Source: Heterobasidion occidentale (Eukaryota > Basidiomycota > Agaricomycetes > Russulales > Bondarzewiaceae). Taken from it: DNA of 64,000 bases. Within the stretch, counting starts at the first letter, position 1, and the number at the start of each line of letters is the position of its first letter. The stretch covers positions 2,232,001 to 2,296,000 of the forward strand of contig JBCAQO010000004.1 in the NCBI GenBank assembly GCA_039111635.1. The letters run 5' to 3'. The position numbers and the translations under genes were made by a program. The notes beneath the pieces were generated by a model, which ran no database searches, was not told where the DNA came from, and saw only the letters and a list, made by a program, of their open reading frames with translations. Shown here in pieces: positions 24,201-35,107 of the stretch.

Positions 24201-25687
24201 GATCATGATTCAAATTTAATTCTTAATTTTTTCATTGACCTCTTGGACAGTAGCTCTGCATTGCTATGTAGGCGTAACTCAACGACATTGCGTCCACCTT
24301 GATTTTCGCAGGACTTCATATTCATAGTACAGTGTCTTCCGGCACTGGTGCCTGTGGGGATGACCCCAGATGTGGTTCGCAGAGAATCTCGTCTGTCGAA
24401 GCCTTACGATAGCAAGACCCTCCTACTGCTGCGGACATGAGACCTTCAACCTAACGGGTCAGAGGTCACGGCAGTGCATCTGAGGTCCTTTTGCCGTCCC
24501 CACATATAGCCAAGAGGAAGATGTTTCATTCATCGGCAAGTTTCTCTTGAATCGGCGAAGAATAACTGTGCCTTATACCTTTCCGGGTAGGCCTATAGTG
24601 CTACCCCTGGTGTTCGTCGGTATTGAATGGTTTGAAAGTAGGGGGACTTCACGAAGTGCCCGTTACGGAGCGACCCAAAATTTTACTGCGTGTGGACAAT
24701 CGCCTCAAAGCACAAAATAGGTGGGAAGAAAAGAACAGATCGCCTCCACACTATGTTGACTGGTGAACTTTCCAAGAGAAATCATGGAAGCCTCTCAGCC
24801 AATTCCCATGGCTTGCATTCGTCAATTTGCAATCTTGTACCACGCCATGTATCAGGATCGGTTTGTGAATACAATGCTCTTCTCTAGACCCCGAAAACTT
24901 ACTTCACACACCACAGATCATCTTTCTCCACGGTTCACAGCGTATGCCGTCCTCTTCGGGTTCATCACTATCATGTGTCTATCTCGTTCTCACCTCGTCG
25001 GTGATAAAGGAAGCAAGAACACCTGTCCAGTTTGTCTTTGTACCCTGAGACGTTGAGAAGCGCTGATTCTTTGTTGATATAGCTTATGTTCCTCGGCCTT
25101 TCGCCAGTATCAAGCAAGGTCGGCATCTTTGTAACATTCACCGTCCGTTTGTCAAGTGACGCCTGCCAACTTTTTTTTTGAGATTATATGTAATGTCCAA
25201 TGACATCGCAAATCAAGCCATTATTTGCTTCCTGCAACTCTTCATCAATCATCTCGAACTCCACAGATCCGTATGTATGCGGATTACAACTCTTGTGAGT
25301 GGTCTGCTCCTCCACGACCATATTGAGTGCTGCGTCCTCAGCCTCAGCTCTGACTACGCTCCGCCCAAGAGCTCACCTTTCGAGGGTCTATCATAGGCGG
25401 GACTTCGGTCGCCCGACGAGTTTTGAGGTATCGTTATTCTATCATCGATATCCATGTTTTTTTTTGACAACCCTTTACTTAGATATGTGTAGTCCGCGAA
25501 AATTATCTCGAGATGGCCAATCGAAGGTCAACTGCGGATCAAAGATAGATATTCGACTCTCGTGCCCTATCGTTTCAGGTTCGAAATAGAACTTTATTGC
25601 TAAGGAATGAGATCAATTTTAACCCAAACATACTCATCGAGGATCTCCAGATTCACCAATCATTCATATGGGTAACTCAGAGGCCAA
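21274..25687. other. Gene-poor island
   Basis: About 4.4 kb with no reading frame I can assign. Frames at 21455-21853, 21850-22149, 23118-23435 and 24763-25056 lack motifs and plausible exon partners. No terminal repeats or transposase motifs were recognised by eye. It may be decayed transposon DNA, a non-coding RNA locus, or simply spacer. Confidence 0.4.
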
Positions 25688-26842
25688 TCACTTTGCACTC
25701 TCCTTGACAACGTCGACAATCCGACTGCTGTCCGTAACAAATCCGTAGCTCTGAGGTGAACAGAATTTCGGTTTCAGGAGGAGGGTTACATATACAGAAC
25801 GACGCACGTTGCCGATATTGTGAACTACATTCTCGAGGCCGCCAGCAGGAGATGTGGTGGCGACAGCGTCTTCTACCAAAATCACATCGTATCCGCGATA
25901 GTAAGCGTCGACGACGGTGCCCAACACACACTATGGCATTCAAAATAGTACATATGAATGAAATAAGTCTTAGTCGACGTGATCGCATACCTGGTCAGCG
26001 TTGACTCCGGCAAAAAACAACGTCGTGATCCCAGCCTGCTCCAAATATAAGTCCAACGATGTTTGGTATCCCCATATCCCGCTCATCCTGGTCAAAGACC
26101 GCTTTAATTTTCGTGATAGCGACGCATGCAGCGCTCAGGTAAGATTAGAAAGACCATCACCTGTTCTTATGGATCCACATATCAGAACCCAAATCCTTAC
26201 CCTTGAGGTATTCGTCTTGGAGTGGTCCGTAAAGGTCAGCGTTCCGCTCGCCTCGCATGAGAAGCCTGCCCCAATTCCCGGGAATGTCAGAACCAAATCC
26301 ACCTCTGCCATTTTTCATGAAACTGCGGACGAGGGACGGGGGTATGGTCGACAGTTCATGTTCCGTCAGACCCCAATTCCTGAGCGTCCTTCATGTCAAC
26401 CCAATTCCTGGTTTTGTAAAATAGGAAATCATACGCACACCCACAAGGTCTTGACCCCTTGAGAACGAAGCGCGGGTACAGCCTTGAGAAGGGGCTCGAC
26501 GCAGGCTAGGCCAGTGGGATGATCCCTCATCTCCGGGTGGAGGAAATAACTGCCCCAAGTCAGGAAATATCTAGAACAGCTCTATCAGAAACTCGGGACT
26601 CACTTCTGCATGTCGATGATCACGAATGCGGTCTTCGTCTTATCGACCCTGACTGTACGACCCCCATCGACGGGAACTTCCAAATGGGCATCAGTCAATG
26701 GCGGCTGTACAGCGCTGGCGCTCGCCTGGGATGCCAGCGGGCTTGACCGTGTCAGATCGACCAGTCCAGACGGATATTCGACCCAGAAAGATGTAGCATT
26801 TCCGTAAGATGTGGGACTATCGATGGGCGGCCTGTTGATCAT
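25688..26842 (-). CDS. Isochorismatase-family cysteine hydrolase
   Basis: The spliced protein begins MINRPPIDSPTSYGNATSFW and contains the three parts expected of the catalytic triad: the Asp of FVIIDMQ, the Lys of MWIHKNR, and the Cys of FAGVNADQCVLGTVVDAY. The exon join at IIDMQ-NYFLHPEMRDHP is clean, and a second join gives KTLWVNWGLTEHEL. The C-terminus ends VDVVKESAK. Family members hydrolyse isochorismate, nicotinamide or other small amides; the substrate cannot be read from sequence. The extra N-terminal segment of about 60 residues before the first beta strand is common in fungal members. Divergent from the MIM1 gene. Confidence 0.85.
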
Positions 26843-28126
26843 GGCTAGGATTCAGAGTACGCGCTTCGAGCACTGGTCGAAGGATAGCAGCGGTAGCGGT
26901 GAAAAGATACACCTATCTCTCGTTACTTGTATGTGAGGGGATGGGAGGGAGGACGCTATCTAGAATCACGACGTTCGTGTGCACGAATGCAATGGCTTTC
27001 CGAAGCAGTGTGCGTGGGATTGATAAGGATGGAGCCAGTAAAAACCTGTTCATTGGGTAGGCACATGACCAGCGCATGACGAAGAGACAAATAATAGGGC
27101 GTGAGGGGTATAAGAGAGCGTGAGCCGAGCGAAATATGTAGGATGACAAGCTTGAAGGGAAGTACAATGTGACAAAAAAATCTCCGACGCGCACCAGCAC
27201 TGAGGAGTATAACTCGATTGCATGTATGCCTGCTATTACAGGGCACATGTCCTGGTTCAATTTTTGACGATGCTGCTCTACTGCACCAAAGGACTTTTAA
27301 CAAGCAGACAAGTAGATGTAGCAAAGCCTGGACGCACTTGATAGGCTATTTCCTTGCCTATTTGTCAAGTTTGATTGCATAGCGAAGGCCCTGGCAAAAA
27401 AAAATATGCACAAAAAGCACACCCAAGAACGAGTACGATGGAAGCTTACTGTTCAGAAAATAATTGCGGAATGAGATGCATCGTCACCGCCTTCTGAACA
27501 GACCAAGACTTAGGTTTGGCCAGACATCTAAGAATATATCACCAAAGGTCAGTATTCGGCTTCTGTCTCCTGTCTACAAGAGAGGCCACCGATTCATGGA
27601 CACGGAGGAGAACGAACCTATAAACTGGCATAATATTTCACGAAACGTTGAAGAATGTTTAGAGGGTCAGATGCCGGATGCCTGCGAATGGAGGGTTGTG
27701 CTATGATCACCGAAAGCGGTTCATAAACTGATGGAAAACATCCTTGAGAGATGTCATCGTCATATAAAGGTCGACTCTGGGCTCTGGCGTAGTCGGTGGG
27801 TCGGGACGTTGTGAGCTTCAGAACGTTGTAACAGCAGATCCTGAAATCCCGATTGTGAGCAGCAAAACACGGAGTCAAATGCGCGATCTCGATTTCCTGC
27901 CCATCACGCATAAGGATACATAGTAGCCTAGAGATTGTTTTGACCGCCTAGTAATGAAGAAATCTTGTGGGATCATACGCGCAGACGATGAATCCAAGTA
28001 AACTGGGGCAAACACGACAGGGTGACGTGATCGTTAGGCGGGATACGGTTTGCAGTTTGTCCGTGCTTGGTTGCATATCCTCTTCCGTCGACATACGGCG
28101 GTCTCACCTTGACCGATTTCTAAGTT
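26843..28126. other. Divergent intergenic region (isochorismatase / MIM1)
   Basis: About 1.3 kb upstream of two divergent genes. Short frames only, none with recognisable motifs, and an A-rich run near 27393-27402. Confidence 0.45.
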
Positions 28127-29330
28127 ATGGCGGACCACTCAAGTCCCCTACAATCCGACGGAGAGGACCTTCTCCAGGTACACCCAATTGATTAACATTT
28201 GTTCTCTCAATTTTACTATTTCTCCTTGATTTTATAATATATACAGGCCGCACTTTCCGACGCCTTCTCCATTAGTGACCTTCCTCGCGAGTCTGCCGTT
28301 ACGCAGACTGGCTATAGCCAGGGCTCCGAACCAAAGTCGGAGGCTGTCGCTGAATTTGCTGAGGGCTCAGATGCATCACCGCCTCCCGCCTCTGCCGAGC
28401 AACACGATGCATGAAAGCCGAATATGAGGCTAACGTTGCTCAATGGCGTCGGCAGTCGGCCGAGGCCCGTGAGCGCTCGGAGGCGGAACGAGCCCGATGG
28501 GAAGAAGTGCATGCGAGGGAGAGAGAGGAAGCGCGATTGAGGCCGCCTCCAGAGGTCAAGGAGAAGGTGGAAAGCGAGAGTGGATGGGAGAGTGTGTCAG
28601 GCATCACAGAGAGCACAGGGCATCGTGTCAGCCCTCCCTCTGACGTGCTGGAACCTTCAAGCCCTGCAGATGTCCATGACCTGACGACAAGCGAGGTACA
28701 AGGCGGACACGATCATCAGGTGCATTCTCTCCAAGCACACTATCGAAGCTTGCTGCGTTTACTCATGCATTCCACTAGTCTGCACTTCCCGGTGCCAGTT
28801 TAGCTCGAACAAATATCGGAATCCAAACCCAGCATGCGCCCGAGAACACTACACCGCCCTCGAACGCCAACGACCACTCTCACCCATCGAGCTCTGCACA
28901 CTGGGACGACTTCCCTTCATCCATGACGTCTTCCTTCCCCTCCATGTCCTTCCCAGAAGCGTCCCGCTCCCACTCACCTGAACACCACCATCGCCATCCT
29001 GCTGACCAAACACACCACGCTCACAACTCACACGCTCCCGCTCATACTCCTCACTCACACACGCGTGCTCATGAACACGCGTCTGCGAGCGCCTCCGCGA
29101 CGCTTGCAGTCTTCGACGGAACCCTCTCCGTCCGGACACGCGCGTGGGCCCTGGTATCCTCGCTCACGATCAATATGTTCCTCCCATTCGTGAACGGCGT
29201 CATGCTCGGTTTTGGCGAGATCTTCGCCAGGAACGTCGTAGGGTGGCTTGGATGGCGTGTCCCTGGGGCTGCCGCGGCCAATGTGGGCATACGTCCGCCT
29301 GCCGAACAGCGCAAAAAGAGGGCCGACTGA
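28127..29330 (+). CDS. MIM1: Mitochondrial outer-membrane import factor Mim1/TOM13 family, with a one-base frameshift
   Basis: Exons 28127-28177, 28247-28719 and 28779-29330. The C-terminal domain has SLTINMFLPFVNGVMLGFGE, the Mim1/TOM13 transmembrane signature with its GxxxG helix-packing motif. Mim1 inserts alpha-helical proteins into the mitochondrial outer membrane and assists TOM assembly. Yeast Mim1 is 113 residues, whereas this one would be about 358, with an acidic N-terminus, an Ala/Glu/Arg-rich coiled-coil-like segment (QSAEARERSEAERARWEEV), a WESVS motif also found in yeast Mim1, and a His/Ser-rich stretch. Reading breaks near 28412: EQHDA stops at TGA while KAEYEANVAQW continues one frame back. 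With one base restored the exon total is divisible by three. Confidence 0.75.
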
Positions 29331-29570
29331 GCGCCCTAGTGAATGCAGCTTCTTCGGGGATTATATGTGTACTTAGGGATTGTTACGAAGTCACCCGACC
29401 GAGCTTGGCTTCGCATAATTAGCGCTGGAGTTCTATGGCTCGGTTATAATTCAGAAGGTCAATCTCCTTTCCGCTTACAGCCAGATAGGCAGACAAAAGA
29501 TAGTAAAGTGCAATAAATATACAGGAGAATGCCTATCAGGGCTAGGATACATAAAAATGGGGAATCCAGT

Positions 29571-31943
29571 TCATAATCTGGCGTTCTTAGGCATATTTCT
29601 CATGGCCTGCCGCACACCGAGGTCACCGAGCACGTCTTCAGCTCCGCCCAGAACTGCATCGAAGGGGACAGTACGGTGATACTAGAGAAACCAAATGGTA
29701 AGTAGTGCTCTTCGGGTGTGATATACCAAGTGTGGAAATTGACTTACATGCTCAATAAAGCGGCCCATACCCGTCCGCGTGATTCCGCGACCACCAAAGA
29801 TTTGAACGGCATCGCGTGCAGTCTCTTGTGCAGTTTGCGTGGCGTACATCTTCAAGAGACCAATTTGACTGTGCATCGTAAATAGATCAGGACACCATTT
29901 TCAAGCCATATCATGTTACGTACCCAGCCAACTTCTGCGACTGCTCCTTGTAGGACTGGATGGAGGATATTAGTGTATGGATCTGCCAAAGGCCTGAGCA
30001 AGATTCACCATGTTGTTCATCTGGTGCGTGATATTCTCCAACCAACTCTGCACACTCTCCACCCGGGCAATCATAGCCGCAAGTTTGCTCCGAATGACGG
30101 CCTGTGATGAAAGTGGTTTGCCGAATGCCTTACGCTGGTTGATCCACTTCAAACACTCTTCCACGATCGCGCGCTGGCTTCGTGCTGAAGAGCAGCACAT
30201 GACCCAACGTTCGTGGTTGAAGTTGCTGTTGACGCGGTGATCCAAGATGTGTCAGATGCATGGAAGGGGCCATGGACGAAAGGGATATGACACCAACCTG
30301 AGAATGACGAAAATTCCTCCGCCCTCTGGACCAAGGGTGTTCTCGACAGGAGCCTTGGCATTATCGAAGGTGATGTATGCAGTTCCGGCGGCGGAGGAGT
30401 AGCTGGTTTTAATGGCTTTCGTCTCGACCCCCTCGCCACGCTCAACAAGGATGACGGTGAATCCATCCTTAAAGATATACGAAATTTATAAGATGAGTTG
30501 GCAATAAGAGCGGTGGCAAATGGACCGACATCGGTTTTGCAGCCCACAGTGAAGCTAGCAGAGATACTGAGATCCAAGTTGACAGCTAAATGCGTTCAAA
30601 ACTTACTAGTCGGCAAACCTGAACATAGCACTAGATCAGCGAGAAAGCCAATGAAAGAACAGTAGACAAAACGCACGTTCCGTTGGTGATCCATTTCTTG
30701 GTACCGTTGATGATCCAATGCTTGCCATCTTCGCTTTTCCTGGCCGTTGTTTGCAGACCCATGACATCACTGCCCGCAAACGCCTCTGAGATGGCGAGGC
30801 AGATAAACTTTCTGCCGGCCAAAACATCGGGGACAATGCGTGCTTTCAACTCGGGCGAACCGAAGTTGAGCACCGGGGGAAGACCAATGACGGCGCCAGA
30901 GTTGAAACCTAGGAGCCAGCATCAGCAGCTGCTTTGAATTGAGCGATACGTGGGCATACCATCACCGTAGCCACGAGCACCAACTCTAGCAAATTCTTGC
31001 GTGACGATGAGCTATAGTCGTGCGTTAGGAGATGCATTTCAAGAGGTCAAACATTCAACTTTCGCACCTCGTGGAAGTAGTCAAACTAGGATTGACAATG
31101 AGATATGAGCCATGTACTGGTTGATCATAAACGCAAGTGCACGTACTTCCTCCGGCTTGATAATACCGTTCACAAGAGTGAGACCCTTCAGATGCTTGCC
31201 AGGACCCATACGCATAGCGTGAATATTCAAGTCTCTGTAATAAATTTCAGATGCTGATCAGAGATTACTCGGTAGATTTCGTACGCCATCTTATGAATGA
31301 CATCCAGGCTGGGGCGCTTTCCATCCTCCTCGCGGGCTTGGGCATCAGGATAGATGACGTCATCAACCAATTGGCGCACTGCTTGCTGAAGACGCCGGTG
31401 ACTCTGAATACGACCCTATACATGAGCACAGTAGAGTCAAAATTACAGAATATACTCGCCTCTTTATAATATGGGCTATGGTATCCATCAGCAAGCCATG
31501 TGGGCTCAGCGAATGGCACCTTGCTGAGCTGGCCTGGAGTGCGGGCTTGCATCACGCTCGACTCGCCCTTGATTGTGCCAATCTGGAGACGCGCATACTG
31601 CGGGCGTTCGAGGACCTCATGGCGATGTAGACCATAGAAAGCATCGGTCGCATCCTGTCCGCTGCACACGACATATTTCCATGTAAACTGGGGCGACTGA
31701 TGTCATTGTTCGCGAAAGGAATACATACCAATTTCACCATCGAGCAGAACGGCCGCACCTCCGGGATGCAGGTTTTTGAAGCGAGAAAGGTCGAAGACTT
31801 TTGCGTCGATGATGACCCACTATGCAGCATACATTGGTCGTTGTGAAAGGGGACTGAAGTCTAGAGGCACTTACGAGGTCACCATCTTTATTGTGTTGCG
31901 CGACGTCCTCAACGGTAAATTGTTTCAACTCTTTGGAAGCCAT
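29571..31943 (-). CDS. Cytochrome b5-acyl-CoA dehydrogenase fusion
   Basis: The N-terminal cytochrome b5 domain contains the haem-ligand motif HPGG, after MASKELKQFTVEDVAQHNKD. It is followed by an acyl-CoA dehydrogenase with the flavin/substrate motif ICLAISEAFAGSDVMGLQT, KKWITNGT, NHERWVM and, near the end, QIFGGRGITRTGMGRFIEH. The fusion is known in fungi; it probably oxidises acyl-CoA in fatty-acid breakdown with electron transfer through the haem domain, which is family inference. The C-terminus is NARL-stop; ARL fits the PTS1 consensus, suggesting peroxisomal location. About ten short introns; all junctions tested keep frame. Confidence 0.9.
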
Positions 31944-32190
31944 GGAGATGTTAGACGGTGTATGTGGGGGTGGCAAAGACGAATGTGGGGGCGGGGAAGG
32001 TGCCGATTGAGCACCCGTCAATACAGAGCCATGATCTTTATAGGAGACCGCAAGGACACCGGGATAAACACAGCAATGGCATGTGATTACACATGGAATT
32101 AACATATGGAGACGTTGTCACTGGACGATGAGCCGGGCCCTAAATGTCCAAACCATAATAATGTACACTTATTGGCACCACCTCTTCATA

Positions 32191-32261
32191 GCACTGATGG
32201 GGTAGTGGTAACCTGGGTCGTTGCCATCGACCCGCCGGGGGTTCAATTCCCCCTCAGTGCA
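32191..32261 (+). tRNA. tRNA-Gly (GCC)
   Basis: Cloverleaf readable by eye: acceptor GCACTGA/TCAGTGC with discriminator A, D stem GGGT/ACCT, anticodon stem GGTCG/CGACC around loop TTGCCAT (anticodon GCC), and T stem GGGGG/CCCCC around TTCAATT. 71 nt, no intron, no encoded CCA. A T-run follows. Confidence 0.95.
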
Positions 32262-32267
32262 GAGATG

Positions 32268-32275
32268 TTTTTTTT
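32268..32275 (+). terminator. RNA polymerase III terminator of tRNA-Gly
   Basis: Run of eight T seven bases after the tRNA 3' end. Confidence 0.8.
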
Positions 32276-32561
32276 GACCATTTAAGCCAAAGCCCACCGG
32301 TATGCTGTCAGAATCGTAATTATTATGGGCATCATTGGGAGATTTTATCAATAAATTGAAAACTGGGAGTGTGGGCTGATATCTGTCGTCCGGACCTCGA
32401 TGAACGATCTTCATCTTTCGGTGAAACCACAGAAGCGGCATAATAATACATGGACCGAGCTGATGCTTGGTAAGTTGTGCCACTGCCCTGCCGAACGAAC
32501 GCGTATGCAGGATTGGACTTTACCGCTGGACAAGACATTGTTGAGCGCTTGATTTGTTCGA

Positions 32562-32570
32562 TATATAAAA
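32562..32570 (+). promoter_or_regulatory. TATA box of the DJ-1/PfpI gene
   Basis: TATATAAAA about 65-73 nt before the ATG at 32635, the expected spacing for a compact fungal promoter. Confidence 0.6.
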
Positions 32571-32634
32571 TGAACGATTGTTTCCCTGATCCTTCATCTC
32601 GAATTGCCTTTTGTCTGAGTCTTCTAACATCAAG

Positions 32635-33409
32635 ATGTCAACCACCAACCTCCCTCTCGTCTATGGTGTCCTCCTCTACGAGGGTATGGCTATCTTAGAC
32701 ATCTACACCCTCCTCGAATATCTCAACGTCATCTCTCTCGACCTCCCCCTCAAGATCCACCTCATCAGCACCGAGTCTTCCGACATAGTGTCCACAAAGG
32801 TTGGCCAGAGCTATGTGGGCAACGCGCAAAGAATGGTGGCCGATTTTTCCCTCGACAATGCCCCTGATGTGGATGTCATTGTCATTCCGGGAGGGACGGT
32901 GGAGGAGGTGATATCAAGCGGGAGAGTGACGAGATTTTTGAAGGCACGATACCCTGTAAGCTCGCTTCCAGACATCAGTTTCTCTACAACATCTCAACGG
33001 CTTTGCCCCTTGTCCTGGCAGACCTTGAAGCACCTGGTGGGAATATGCACCGGTGGTGCTATTATTGCAGCCTCCGGACTGCTTGACAATAAGCGCGCTG
33101 CAGGAACTAAGTCTGTTTGGTCATGGGTGAGTCACTCTCTCAGATTTGGAGAATAACGAGTGACTGACCTGCGAGAGATAGGTGTCTACTCTAGGAACCA
33201 ACGTGACCTGGATACCGAAAGCCCGCTTCATGAACGACGGAAACATCTGGACGAGCAGTGGTCTCACTGCTGGATTGGATCTTGGTTACGCGCTCATCAA
33301 GGAAGTGTACGGGACTGAAGTCGCAGAGAAGGCAGCGATGGTGTTGGAGTACATTCCGTCAGAGGATCCCCTCACAGACCCTTTCGCTGTTAAATATGGA
33401 CTGGTTTGA
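32635..33409 (+). CDS. DJ-1/PfpI family protein (isocyanide hydratase-like branch)
   Basis: Three exons (32635-32955, 33022-33126, 33182-33409) give 217 residues, typical for the family. The class I glutamine amidotransferase-like fold shows VIVIPGGTVEEV and the nucleophile elbow VGICTGGAIIAASGLL, followed by KRAAGTK. The start follows a TATA box; a second ATG 24 nt upstream is in frame, but the family start fits MSTTNLPLVYGVLLYEG. Members include stress chaperone-like proteins, glyoxalases and isocyanide hydratases. The D-x-x-T-L-x-E start (LDIYTLLEYLN) points to the isocyanide hydratase/transcription-factor-like branch, but activity cannot be fixed. Confidence 0.9.
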
Positions 33410-33645
33410 GCCTGCACGAAGGTGTACTAGTCACATACAGTTAATGATAGATACTGTCACTGGCAATGGAACATACCCGATTCTCACAAATCTTGATAGC
33501 TCATATGTGGGACTGACGAAATCAAAAACTAATACAACACGTGGCAGATATAATAATGAGCTTGAGAGTCCTAGGCTGTGTATAGTACAAGTCAGCATTC
33601 GGTGCGCGAATGGACAGCAAGAATAAGGAGACACACTTCTGATCG
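33410..33645. other. Convergent intergenic spacer
   Basis: Short tail-to-tail spacer between the DJ-1 and LysM genes; nothing recognised. Confidence 0.5.
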
Positions 33646-34863
33646 TCAAGTCCGCTTTTCCCACCACGCATTCCCCTGCTTGATGCGTGAGCCCTCGCCG
33701 TTCCTATCCTTCCCATCGAGTCGTGGAATAGGCTCTATCTTCATATTCCTCCCTTCCCCCCTCTCCCACTCATCGTCGTCGAGATATCGATCTACTGCCC
33801 GATTTTCTACACTGATTGCGGTTGCATTGGATCCTTCCAATACACTTCTCTTCTCCCCTTTCACCCATTCCTTGATGCTTCCATTGTCCTCAGACCCACC
33901 GTCATCCTCGAGCGCGATGTATGCTTTCGCAACGCGCCAGTCCACCTCCTTCGTAACGAATTGGAAGCGCTTCTGCGCACGTTCAATCGCTCGAGCTTTA
34001 GCTCGCTGAACTTCGTCTTCAGCGTCAAACGAGCGTGGCGAGGGGATCGGCGTACGGAGTTTGTCCGCAGGGAGAGTGAGAAATATATGTGTGTGCAAGA
34101 GGTGAGGGGTCGTGCTCAAAGTGCTTGTGGGAAGGTTGTTTAGTCTACAGAGGTTTCGACCCTAGATGCAAGAGAAAATATGAGGAAAACTCGAAGATGA
34201 CATGCATCAGTACTTACATCGACACCGTGACGAAGGGCGATACCCATCAGTGTGTCGCTAGGTTTGATATAATATTTGAGGGTGCAGAGCTTCCCTCTGA
34301 ATCTGGAGCATGGACGTATTCTTGGTGAGTAGGAGGTGTCGAGTCATCAGTGATTGTCCGCGAGGGCGACTCTGCGGCTAAACGCTCAGGATAAGACAGA
34401 TATACTGGAGGAGGGGTAGCACGATCATTTGTCTCCACACTGCGATTTACTGGTCCATCGCCGATGTCGTCGTTCTCCGAAAGGTCGTCTTCCCCGATGG
34501 CAAAAACATCTTGGTCCCTTAAGGCACCATCCACATTCATCGACTCTATGCCATTGTTCACCGTCTTCAGTTGAACACGTCTGCTGTTCCGTGCAGCGAC
34601 AGCGCTCACTCCTCCTAAACAAGCTAGGCAAGGATCGTACCGCGCAAGGCGAGGGGTATTCGACAGGCAATCTGGGCAGATGGGCCGGCCACAACATCGA
34701 GTGAGAAAGACATCCGGGCTGAACTGGAGTCCCGAGTGGATAGGGGCGAGTGGGTTCGGACTCGTTGATTTCGGTTTGAGAAGGCGTGGCAGGAGAGACG
34801 AGGAACATGCAAGGCAAAGCGTCAAGTTTGAATTGAGGGGTTCAGACTTGTTGCTAGATGTCA
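33646..34863 (-). CDS. Intracellular LysM-domain protein with Cys-rich N-terminus, with a one-base frameshift
   Basis: The N-terminal part has paired cysteines (CLACSS, RCCGRPICPDC, CLACLGG) resembling a zinc ribbon. A polar linker follows, then a LysM domain (KYYIKPSDTLMGIALRHGVD spliced to GRNLCRLNNL), and a charged C-terminal helix region (AKARAIERAQKRFQFV) ending WWEKRT. There is no signal peptide, so this is a cytoplasmic or membrane-peripheral LysM protein, not a secreted chitin-binding effector. The intron is 34162-34217. Reading breaks at 34275-34277: GSSAPS is followed by NIISNL and a stop, whereas the LysM start KYYIKPSDT is one frame back, as if one A of a poly-A run were missing. 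An upstream in-frame ATG at 34966 is an alternative start. Confidence 0.75.
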
Positions 34864-35107
34864 TGATTGTACGGAAAGTGCAGAGTTGGTCAATGACGTG
34901 AGGCCGTGAGACGAAAGCCAAGCTGTCGTTCTTCCCATGATCGCAGGCGCTTCCTGTGTCTGACACCTACTATTTTGAACGGTGCTCCGTTAAAGCCTAC
35001 TTTAAAGCGGTGATTCTATCTAAGAAAATAATACAGGGTGGTGATAGTCGAAAAACAATACAGTAGCGCTATAACATGTCGTATCGGTGAAGGACAACCC
35101 TCCTAAC

